In this document: piece after piece, positions 1 to 9,091 of the stretch | Numbering within the stretch: the stretch's first letter is position 1 | Layout of the letters: each line of letters begins with the position of its first letter | Source: Saccoglossus kowalevskii | Taxonomy: Eukaryota > Hemichordata > Enteropneusta > Harrimaniidae | Reading direction: 5' to 3' | Length of the DNA: 11,875 nt | NCBI RefSeq assembly: GCF_000003605.2 | Contig: NW_003116062.1 | Span: 1-11,875 of the forward strand | Position numbers and translations under genes: made by a program | The notes under the pieces: model-generated | The model's database searches: none | Seen by the model: the letters and a program-made list of their open reading frames with translations, nothing else | Told to the model about the DNA's origin: nothing

Positions 1-752
1 GTTCATGGGCAGTTAGGGGTCAGCGACATTGTAACAACAATAAATAAAAATAAATTGGTTGAACATCCAACCATTGGCAATAAACTAGGAAGAATTTGGA
101 TTTTCATCATTACATGTTGAAAATATCAGACCAGTTAGCGCACGTCAAATTCTTTTTATTCCACTTTTTCACAAAGTCTACCATTCTTAGGGGGAAAAAT
201 TGTCTGATTTTGAAAGTTCACTGTTGATTTAATTCAATGCTCAAATGAGTGTTTCCACTTTGTGAGGAATAAACTGAAATCATGCTGCTGATAACATATT
301 GACATGTTCAGAGATTATTGAACATGGTTGGCTCCTGAGTTGCCATGGTCTCATTGATGAAATGTGATAAGTGAATCGCTCAAATGAAAATGCACTTTTA
401 TGTGACGGTCATAACTTGAACTTCATCTGTAGTAGACATTGGTGCAAGACAGTATTGAAGTTTTACCTCAGTTGAAAAAGACAGTAATCCTCATGACATT
501 GCATTTATTTAATTTTCAACAATCAGGTACGTTTTCTTTATAAAATGGCCTATAACAATAGTCCTCATACACACATTACAAGTTGTGCAATCAGAAACTT
601 GGATAAGAGCATTAATTTATTGTGCATTGTGTACATTAAACGCCTTAAGACGCCTCCACAATGGCGCAATTGGGCTTCCTATACTGGTATAGCTTAACAC
701 GGGAGAACTTTCAGTAGCTTTAGGGTGTGCTCTGTTTGGGGATTAGCAATTC
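1..752. other. AT-rich non-coding stretch, nothing recognised
   Basis: Both strands were read and no open frame of useful length, RNA gene, tandem repeat or terminal inverted repeat was found. The sequence is mixed and AT-rich, with short A+T runs and an AATAAA hexamer near position 40, which is expected by chance at this composition. It could be intergenic DNA, an intron or a decayed mobile element; the sequence does not discriminate between these. Confidence 0.6.
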
Positions 753-782
753 GTTTTGTTTTTGTTTTTGTTTGTATTGTTT
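753..782 (+). repeat. TTTTTG microsatellite, imperfect
   Basis: Runs of four or five T are separated by single G residues, giving about four imperfect TTTTTG units. It marks the left edge of the low-complexity block that continues to about 1071. It resembles ordinary slippage-derived simple sequence. Confidence 0.75.
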
Positions 783-867
783 AATTTCATTTCATAGTTA
801 TTTTTTTTTATTATTTTTATTTTACACATTATGGGGTTGGGTTGTAATTTAATTTTCTCTATTATTT

Positions 868-901
868 GGGATTTATAGGGGTCTTTTGGGGGATCTTGGG
901 G
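868..901 (+). other. G-quadruplex motif 1
   Basis: Four G tracts of 3, 4, 5 and 4 bases lie at 868-870, 878-881, 888-892 and 898-901, separated by loops of 7, 6 and 5 bases. This fits the standard four-tract rule with loops of at most seven. The AT-rich loops and 3-4 base tracts suggest moderate stability. Folding is inferred from the pattern only. Confidence 0.6.
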
Positions 902-982
902 AGAAAAAAATAAAAAAAATACAAAAAAAGGAAAAAATACAAAAATACAAAAAAAGGTAAAAAATAAAATAAAATAAAAATA
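902..982 (+). repeat. A-rich low-complexity tract
   Basis: About 80 bases almost entirely of A, broken by single T, C or GG. Three ATACAAAAA-like phrases lie in the first part and several AAAAT/AAAAAT phrases in the last part. It separates G-quadruplex motifs 1 and 2. A retroposon poly(A) tail is possible but no recognisable retroposon body lies upstream, so simple-sequence expansion is the safer reading. Confidence 0.75.
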
Positions 983-983
983 A

Positions 984-1005
984 GGGAAATGGGTTTTGGG
1001 TTGGG
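984..1005 (+). other. G-quadruplex motif 2 (tight loops)
   Basis: Four GGG tracts at 984-986, 991-993, 998-1000 and 1003-1005 are separated by loops of 4, 4 and 2 bases. The short loops make this the strongest quadruplex candidate of the three. The TTTTGGGTTGGG wording recalls telomere-like repeats, but it is too short and irregular to be called one. Confidence 0.7.
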
Positions 1006-1025
1006 TTATAATTTGGGATTTTAAT

Positions 1026-1071
1026 GGGATAAACGGGTGCTGGGTGATATTGGGACATATTGGGTTTTGGG
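1026..1071 (+). other. G-quadruplex motif 3 (six tracts)
   Basis: Six consecutive GGG tracts (1026, 1035, 1042, 1052, 1062 and 1069 as starts) have loops of 6, 4, 7, 7 and 4 bases, so several overlapping four-tract combinations are possible. A lone GGG at 1015-1017 links it loosely to motif 2. The spacing of about 7-10 bases suggests a degenerate short tandem repeat containing TGGG. Confidence 0.6.
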
Positions 1072-1716
1072 ATACTGTATTGTTTTTTTGGATGTTATTG
1101 GTTGAATTTCAGGGATGGTCGGTTTATGGAACAAAACATGGGTTGCATTGGATGGTCGGGCAGTGGGACAGGGAAAATATGGGATTTATTTTCATTGACT
1201 TTATGTTTTGCCTCCCCTATGCAGAGCACACAAGTCAGTAATAATGATGAAATTATATGCAATATATATTAATTTTGCTCGCAGTTCGTTGTGTCACCTT
1301 ACTTCAAACAAGTGAACTTTGACAGCAGTAAATGAGCTGTTTGCTAGTTTCACTTAAACTTAAGCACTTGAACAAATAAAAAATTGTGCATAGCTTTCTC
1401 TGCAATCAGTGATTTCAAATCAGATATTAACATACATGATGTTAAACTGTAAAGTGTTCAACTTTATTATGGTGACGCACATTGTGGAACAACATTCCCG
1501 CATGTATGAGCGCTGTAATTGTCAATTAACAACAGATTTGAAATATTTTGGTGCCAATAGAGTGGAATGTGCGAACAATTTCCAGCCTGACGTTATTTAT
1601 AGGGCTGTTTCGTCAGAGTAATCTGCTACAGCATTTACATATTCAAGTTAACAGACATGTAACGTCAAGAAATGTAAAGGAACTTACATGGACATCAAAT
1701 ATATAAAACTTACATT
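1072..1716. other. Non-coding spacer left of the satellite
   Basis: Mixed AT-rich sequence follows the G-rich block. Open frames of 70-81 codons exist (for example 996-1241 and 1409-1621, plus strand) but show no domain, no repeat of composition typical for coding DNA and no recognised similarity. No poly(A) tail, terminal repeat or target-site duplication was seen at the junction with the satellite at about 1717. Confidence 0.55.
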
Positions 1717-1720
1717 CCAA

Positions 1721-3841
1721 ACATTGACTGGAATGCCTTGATGAATGTCAGAAGTTGTCTAGAATATTAATAAATGGTTTACAGTAATATGGAAGATGCC
1801 AAGCATGTCAGGAATGGTAGCCTAGATTATCTGTTATTATGCAAACATTCACTGGAATGCTTTGATGAATATCAGAAGCAGTGCCATGGAAACGTTTTTG
1901 CAATAGTTCTCTGGAATATTGATAAAATGGTCTAGAAAAATGTGGATGACGCCAATCGTGTATGAAACACTGGAATGGTAGCCTTGATTATCTGTTACAA
2001 TGCAAACATTGACTGGAATGCCTTGATGAATGTCGGAAGCAGTGCCATAGAAATGTTATTGCAGCAGTTGTCTGGAATATTGAGAGAATGGTCTACAGTA
2101 ATATGTAAGATGCCAAGTTGAAATGTCTGAAATGGTAGCCTGGATTTTCGGTAATTATGCAAACATTGACTGGAATGCCTTGCAACATATCACTGGAATA
2201 TTGATAACATGGTCAACAGTAATATAGAAGATGCCACCCATGTCTGAAATGTTGGAATGGTAGCCTGGATTATCTGTTATTGTGCTAACATTGACTGGAA
2301 TGCTTTGATGAATGTTGGGAGCAGTGCAATGGAAACGTTATTGCAACAGTTGTCTGGAATATTGATAAAATGGTTTAGAATAGTGTGGTAGCCTGACACC
2401 ATGTCTGAAATGCTGCTAAGGTATGAAAGATTACCTGTAATTTTGCAAACATTGACTGGAATGCCTTGGTGAATGTCAGAAACTGTGCCATGGAAACATT
2501 ATTGCAACAGTTGTCTGGAATATTGATCAAATGGTCCAGAATAATATGGAAGACACCAACAATGCAAAGCATGTCTGAAATGATAGCCTAGATTATCTGT
2601 TACTGTGCAAACATTTAATAGAATGCTTTGATGAATGTTGGAAGCAGTGCCATGAAAACGTTATTGCAGAAGTTGTCTGGAATATTGAGAGAATGCTCTC
2701 GAATAATGTGGAAGATGGCCAACCATACCCGAAATGCGGAATGGTAGCCTAGATTATCTGTAATTATGCAAACATTAACTGGAATGCATTGATGAACATC
2801 AGAAGCAGTGACATGGTAAAGTTATAGCAACAGTTCTATGTAATATTGATAAAATGATCTACAGTAATATGGGAGACACCAACCATGCATGGAATTGCGG
2901 AATGGTAGCCTAGATTATATGTTATTATGCTTACAATGACTAGAATGCTTTGATGAATGTTGTAAGCAGTGCTGTGGAAACGTTATTGCAACAGTTCTCT
3001 GGAATATTGATAAAATGGTCCAGAATAATATGAAGAACACCAACCATGCATGGAATGGCAGAATGGTAGCCCAGCTTATGTGCAATTATGCAAACATTGA
3101 CTGGAATGCTTTGATGAATGTTGGAAGCAGTGCCATGGAAACGTTATTGCAGCAGTTGTCTGGAATATTGAGAGAATGGTCTACAGTAATATGGAAGATG
3201 CCAAGCATATCTTGAATGGTAGTCTACATTATCTGTTACTATGCATACATTGACTGGAATGCTTTGAAGGTTGTAAGCAGTGCCATGGAAACGTTATTGC
3301 AGAAGTTGTCTGGAATATTGATAAAATGGTCCAAAATAATATGGAAAACACCAACCACTCATAGTATGGCAGAATGGTAGCCCAGATTATGTGCAATTAT
3401 GCAAACATTGACCAGGAATGCCTTGATGAATGTCGGAAGCGGTGACATGGAAACGTTATTTCAACAGTTGTCTGGAATATTGATAAAATGTTCACGAATA
3501 ATGTGGAAGATGGGCAACCATACCTGAAATGCTGTAATTGTACCCTAGATTATGTTATTGTGCAAACATTGACTTGAAAGCCTCGAATGTTAGCAGTGCC
3601 ATGGAAACGTTATTGCAACAGTTGTCTGGAATATTGATAAAATGGTCTACAGTAATATGGAAGATGCCAAGCATGTATGGAATTCTCTATGATTTAGTAG
3701 ATTACTTGTTATTACTCAATCATTGACTGGAATGTCATATGACATTTTGGAATATTGATAAAATGGTCTAGAATAATGTGGATAACGCCAACCATGTCTG
3801 AAATACCTGAATGGTAGCCTTGATTATATGTTACTGTGCAC
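1721..3841 (+). repeat. Satellite block L (first copy of a multi-unit duplication)
   Basis: The ordered series of variant units here reappears in 3842-6797. Matching units, left to right: 1721 with 3842 (shared TTGTCTAGAATATT and AAATGGT phrases), 1845 with 3994, 2288 with 4439, 2449 with 4600 and again 4917, 2611 with 5079, 2772 with 5554, 2933 with 5715, 3405 with 6516, 3720 with 6676. The offset changes from about 2150 to 2468, 2782, 3111 and 2956, in steps of about one or two units. The block ends where block R begins, so this looks like an old tandem duplication. Confidence 0.75.
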
Positions 3842-6797
3842 ACATTGACTGAAATGCCATGATGAATGTCGGAAGCAGTGCGATAGAAACGTTTTTGCAA
3901 CAGTTGTCTAGAATATTGATAAATGGTCTACAGTAATATGGAAGATGCCAAGCATGTCTGGAATGGTAGCCTGGATTATCTGTTATTATGCAAACATTGA
4001 CTGGAATGCTTTGATGAATATCAGAAGCAGTGCCATGGAAACGTTTTTGCAATCGTTCTCTGGAATATTGATAAAATGCTCTTGAATAATCTGGAAGATG
4101 GGCAACCATACCTGAAATTCTGGAATGGTAGCCTTGATTATCTGTTACAATACAAACATTGACTGGAATGCCCGACGAAATGGTGGAATATTAATAAAAT
4201 TGCTTAGAAAAATGTGGATAACGCCAACCATGTATGAAATACTGGAATGGAGGCCTTGAATATCTGTTACCATGAAAACATTAATTGGAATGGCTTGATG
4301 AATGTCGGAAGCAGTGCCATAGAAATGTTATTGCAACATTTCTCTGGAATATTGATAACATGGTCAACAGTAATATAGAAGATGACAACCATGTCTGAAA
4401 TGTTGGAATGGTAGCCTGGATTATCTGTTATTGTGCTAACATTGACTGGAATGCTTTGATGAATGTTGGGAGCAGTGCCATGGAAACGTTATTGCAACAG
4501 TTGTCTGGAATATTGATAAAATGATCTAGAATAGTGTGGAAGCCTGACACTATGTCTGAAATGCTGCTAAGGTATGAAAGATTACCTGTAATTTTGCAAA
4601 CATTGACTGGAATGCCTTGGTGAATGTCAGAAACTGTGCCATGGAAACATTATTGCAACAGTTGTCTGGAATATTGATAAGATGGTCTAGAATTATGTGG
4701 AAGCCTCACACCATGTCTGAAATCTTGGTATATTTTACTAGATTACCTGTTATTATACAATCATTGACTGGAATACCAGACAAATTGTTGGAATATTGAT
4801 AAAATGGTCTAGAATAATGTGGAAGCCTGACACTCTGTCTGAAATGCTGCTATGGTATGAAAGATTACATGTCTGAAATGTTGGAATGGTAGCCTGGATT
4901 ATCTGTTATTGTGCTAACATTGACTGGAATGCCTTGTTGAATATCAGAAACTGTGCCATGGAAACATTATTGCAACAGTTGTCTGGAATATTGATAAAAT
5001 GGTCCAGAATAATATAGAAGACACCAACATTGCAAAGCATGTCTGAAATGATGGCCTAGATTATCTGTTACTGTGCAAACATTTAATAGAATGCTTTGAT
5101 GTATGTTGGAAGCAGTGCCATGGAAACGTTATTGCAGAAGTTGTCTGGAATATTGAGAAAATGGTCTACAGTAATATGCAAGATGCCAAGCATATCTTGA
5201 ATGGTAGCCTACATTATCTGTTACTATGCATACATTGACTGGAATGCTTTGGTGAAGGTTGTAAGCCGTGCCATGGAAACTTTATTGCAGAAGTTGTCTG
5301 GAATATTGATAAAATGGTCCAAAATAATATGGAACACACCAACCATGCATGGAATGGCAGAATGGTAACCCAGATTATGTGTCATTATGCAAACATTGAC
5401 CGGAATGCCTCGATGAATGTCGGAAGCAGTGATATGGAAACGTTATTTCAACAGTTGTCTGGAATATTGATAAAATGCTCTCGAATAATGTGGCAGATGG
5501 CCAACCATACCCGAAATGCGGAATGGTAGCCTAGATTATCTGTAATTATGCAAACATTAACTGGAATGCATTGATGAACATCAGAAGCAGTGACATGGTA
5601 AAGTTATAGCAACAGTTCTCTGTAATATTGATAAAATGATCTACAGTAATATGGGAGACACCAACCATGCATGGAATTGCGGAATGGTAGCCTAGATTAT
5701 CTGTTATTATGCTTACATTGACTAGAATGCTTTGATGAATGTTGGAAGCAGTGCTGTGGAAACGTTATTGCAACAGTTCTCTGGAATATTGATAAAATGG
5801 TCCAGAATAATATGAAGAACACCAACCATGCATGGAATGGCAGAATGGTAGCCCAGATTATGTGTAATTATGCAAACATTGACCAGAATGCCTTGATGAA
5901 TGTCGGAAGCAGTGACATGGACACGTTATTTCAACAGTTGTCTGGAATATTGAGAGAATGGTCTACAGTAATATGTAAGATGCCAAGTTGAAATGGTAGC
6001 CTGGATTTTCGGTAATTATGCAAACATTGACTGGAATGCCTTGACTAATGTTAGAAGCAGTTCTATGGAAAATTCATTTCAACAGTTGTCTGGAATATTA
6101 ATAAAATGCTCTCGAATAATGTGGAAGATGGCCAATCGTACCTGAAATGCTGGAATGGTAGCCGAGATTATCTGTTACTATGCGAACATTGACTGGAATG
6201 CTTTGATGAATGTTGTAAGCAGTGCCATGGAAACGTTATTGCAACAGTTGTTCGGAATATTGATAAAATGGTCTAGAATATATGGAAGATGCCAACTGTG
6301 TCTGAAATGCTAAAATGATAGCCCAGATTATGTGTAATTATGCCAACATTGACTGGAATGCCTGATGGAATGCTTTGAAATTTGGAAGCAGTGCCATGGT
6401 AAAGTTATTGCAACAGTTGTCTGGAATATTGATAAAATGGTCCAAAATAATATGGAAAACACCAACCACGCATAGTATGGCAGAATGGTAGCCCAGATTA
6501 TGTGCAATTATGCAAACATTGACCGGAATGCCTTGATGAATGTCGGGAGCAGTGACATGGAAACGTTATTTCAACAGTTGTCTGGAATATTGATAAAATG
6601 GTCTACAGTAATATGGAAGATGCCAAGCATGTATGGAATTCTCTATGATCTAGTAGATTACTTGTTATTACTCAATCATTGACTGGAATGTCATATGAAA
6701 TTTTGGAATATTGATAAAATGGTCTGGAATAATGTGGATGACGCCAACCATGTCTGAAATACCTGAATGGCAGCCTTGATTATATGTTACTGTGCAA
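3842..6797 (+). repeat. Satellite block R (expanded second copy)
   Basis: This is collinear with block L but about 830 bp longer. Extra material lies around 4600-4916 (two units, one a truncated type) and 5079-5553 (two units resembling the 3094-3405 stretch), with a rearranged stretch at 5876-6515. One unit present in L (at 3566) has no counterpart. The gains and losses are close to whole units, as expected from unequal exchange between aligned repeats. Confidence 0.7.
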
Positions 6798-9091
6798 ACA
6801 TTCAATGGAATGCTTTGATGAATGTTGGAAGCAGTGCCATGAAAACGTTTTTGCAATAGTTCTGTGGAATATTGATAAAATGCTCTCGAATATAATGTCG
6901 AACATGGGCAACCATACCTGAAATGCTGGAATGGTACCCTAGATTATGTTATTGTGTAAACATTGACTGGAATGCTTTGATGAATGTTGGAAGCAGTGCC
7001 ATGGAAACGTTATTGCAGAAATTGTCTGGAATATTGAAAGAATGGTCTACAGTAATATGTAAGATGCCAAGGTGAAATGTCTGAAATGGTAGCCTGGATT
7101 TTCGGTAATTATGCAAACATTGACTGAAATGCCTTGATTAATGTTAGAAGCAGTTCTATGGAAAATTCATTTCAATAGTTGTCTTGAATATTTGTAAAAT
7201 GCTTTCGAATAATGCGGAAGATGGCCAACCGTACCTGAAATGCTGGAATGGTACCCTAGATTATGTTATTGTGTAAACATTGACTGGAATGCTTTGATGA
7301 ATGTTGGAAGCAGTGCCATGGAAACGTTGTTGCAACAGTTCTCTGGAATATTGATTAAATGATCCAGAATAATATGGAAGACACAAACAATGCCAAGCAT
7401 GCCTGAAATGGTAGCCTAGATTATCTCTAATTATGCAAACATTGACTGAAATGCCTTGATGAATGTCGGAAGCAGTGCCATAGAAACATTTTTGCAACAG
7501 TTGTTTGGAATATTGATAAAGTGGACTAGAATAATGTGGAAGCCTGACACTATGTCTGAAGTGCTGCTATGGTATGAAAGATTACCTGTAATTATGCAAA
7601 CATTAACTGGAATGCCTTGGTGAATGTCAGAAGCTGTGCCATGGTAAAGTTATTTTCAACAATTGTCTGGAATTTGATAAAATGGTCTAGAATAATATGG
7701 AAGATGCCAACCATGCATGGAATGGCGGAATGGTAGCCGAGAATGTTATTATGCAAACATTGAATGGAATGCTCTGAATGTTGGAAGCAGTGCCATGGAA
7801 ACGTTATTGCAACAGTTGTCTTGAATATTAAGAGAATGGTCTACAGTAATATGTAAGACCCGAAACATGTCTGAAATGGAATGGTAGATTATCTGTAATT
7901 ATGCAAACATTAACTGGAATGCCTTGATGAACATCAGAAGCAGTGCCATGGTAAAGTTATAGCAACAGTTTTCTGGAATTCTGATAAAATGGTCTTCAGT
8001 AATATGGAAGATGCCAAACATGTCTGAAATGGTAACCTAGATTATCTGTAATTATGCAAACATTGACTGGAATGCGTTGATGAATATCAGAAGCAATGCC
8101 ATGGTAAAGTTATTGCAACAGTTGTCTGGAATATTGATAAAATGGTCCAGAATAATATGGAAAACACGAACCATGCATGGAATGGCAGAATGGTAGCCCA
8201 GATTATGTGTCATTATGCAAACATTGACCGGAATGTCCTGATGAATGTTGGAAGCAGTGATATGGAAACGTCATTTCAACAGTTGTCTTGAATATTTGTA
8301 AAATGCTTTCGAATAATGCGGAAGATGGCCAACCGTACCTGAAATGCTGGAATGGTACCCTAGATTATGTTATTGTGTAAACATTGACTGGAATGCTTTG
8401 ATGAATGTCGGAAGCAGTGATATGGAAACGTCATTTCAACAGTTGTCTTGAATATTTGTAAAATGCTTTCGAATAATGTGGAAGATGGCCAACCGTACCT
8501 GAAATGCTGGAATGGTAGCCTAGATTATCTGTTATTATGCAAACATTGACTGGGATGCCTTGATGAATTTCGGAAGCAGTGCCATGGAAACGTTATTGCA
8601 ACAGTTGTCTGGAATATTGAGAGAATGGTCTACAGCAATATGTAAGACCCCAAACATGTCTGAAATGGAATGGTAGATTATCTGTAATTATGCAAACATT
8701 AACTGAAATGCCTTGATGAACATCAGAAGCAGTGCCATGGTAAAGTTATTGCAACAGTTCTCTGGAATATTGATATAATGATCTAGATGAACATGGAAGA
8801 TGCCAACCATGTCTGAAATGCTGGAATTGTAGCCCAGATTATGTGTAATTGTGCAAACATTGACTGGAATGTCTTGATGAATATTAGAAGCAGTGCCATG
8901 GTAAAAGTTATTGCAACCGTTGGCTGGAATATTGGTAAAATGCTCTCAAATAATGTGGAAGATGCTAACCATATCTGAAATTCTGGAATGGTAGCCTAGA
9001 TTATGTGTTGCGCTAACATTGGAATGCTTTGAGTGTTGGAAGCAGTGCCATGGAAAATTCATTTCAAAGGTTTTCTGGAATATTTAATAAA
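6798..9091 (+). repeat. Satellite block T (weak third copy plus local duplications)
   Basis: The unit at 6798 resembles those at 1845 and 3994 (TTTTTGCAATAGTTCT type). Units 7439 and 7600 carry the same rare GTATGAAAGATTACCTG variant as 2288/2449 and 4439/4600, in the same order, which suggests a degraded third copy of the block. The right part is instead dominated by younger local duplications, such as 8241-8368 with 8401-8528, and about 7757-7960 with about 8543-8750. The last unit (9016) is cut off at 9091. Confidence 0.5.
8241..8528 (+). repeat. Youngest unit duplication in the array
   Basis: Positions 8241-8368 and 8401-8528 (offset 160) differ at only three of 128 bases by eye: 8249 T versus 8409 C, 8319 C versus 8479 T, and 8358 C versus 8518 G. 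The first two are CG/TG transitions. A related unit also lies at about 7150-7260. This is the most similar adjacent pair I found and indicates recent turnover near the right end. Confidence 0.8.

Larger units (their letters stand above)
799..983. repeat. T-rich / A-rich inverted arms around a G-rich core
   Basis: A T-rich arm at about 799-824 is nearly the reverse complement of an A-rich arm at about 957-983, both built from short T4-5A or A4-5T motifs. They enclose about 130 bases that include a G-rich segment and a further A-rich stretch. A single strand could pair the arms as a long AT hairpin. The arms are low complexity, so the complementarity may follow from composition rather than from a palindromic element. 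Confidence 0.45.
1717..9091 (+). repeat. 161 bp satellite array, 48 head-to-tail units
   Basis: The landmark ACATTGACTGGAATGC, or a close variant, recurs 48 times in one orientation. Starts include 1721, 1845, 2006, 2449, 2611, 2772, 2933, 3094, 4439, 4600, 5393, 5554, 5715, 5876, 7439, 8060, 8221, 8543, 8857 and 9016. Most intervals are 160-162 bp, others 148-158, about 122-125, and one of 170. Further landmarks in order within a unit are GGAAGCAGTG, CCATGGAAACGTTATTGCA, GTCTGGAATATTGATAAAAT, GGAATGGTAGCC and TTATGCAA. The array starts inside a unit and ends abruptly at 9091, after a variant of the GGAATATTGATAAA landmark, before single-copy DNA. Since 161 is not a multiple of three, the frame shifts every unit and the array does not encode protein. 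The length is close to one nucleosome plus a short linker, as in many animal satellites. A role in centromere or heterochromatin is possible but not shown. Confidence 0.97.

Noticed and set aside
996-1272. Two overlapping plus-strand frames (81 and 70 codons) rich in Trp, Gly and Phe
   Set aside because: They read through the G- and T-rich low-complexity block, and the odd composition follows from the TGGG phrases. A mitochondrial insertion was considered, but no mitochondrial gene is recognisable.
1409-1621. Plus-strand open frame of 70 codons left of the satellite
   Set aside because: No domain or similarity recognised, no supporting splice or promoter signals, and the length is within chance.
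1717-9091. Repeated short frames (60-92 codons) with a shared peptide such as LLQQLSGIL on the plus strand
   Set aside because: They are translations of the same satellite segment. The 161 bp period shifts frame each unit and stops recur at fixed places, so no repeat protein is encoded.
1717-9091. CRISPR-like array
   Set aside because: Units are contiguous diverged repeats without unique spacers, far too long, and in eukaryotic-type DNA.
1717-9091. CENP-B box in the satellite unit
   Set aside because: No segment preserves the essential TTCG....A..CGGG core, so a centromere role cannot be argued from this motif.
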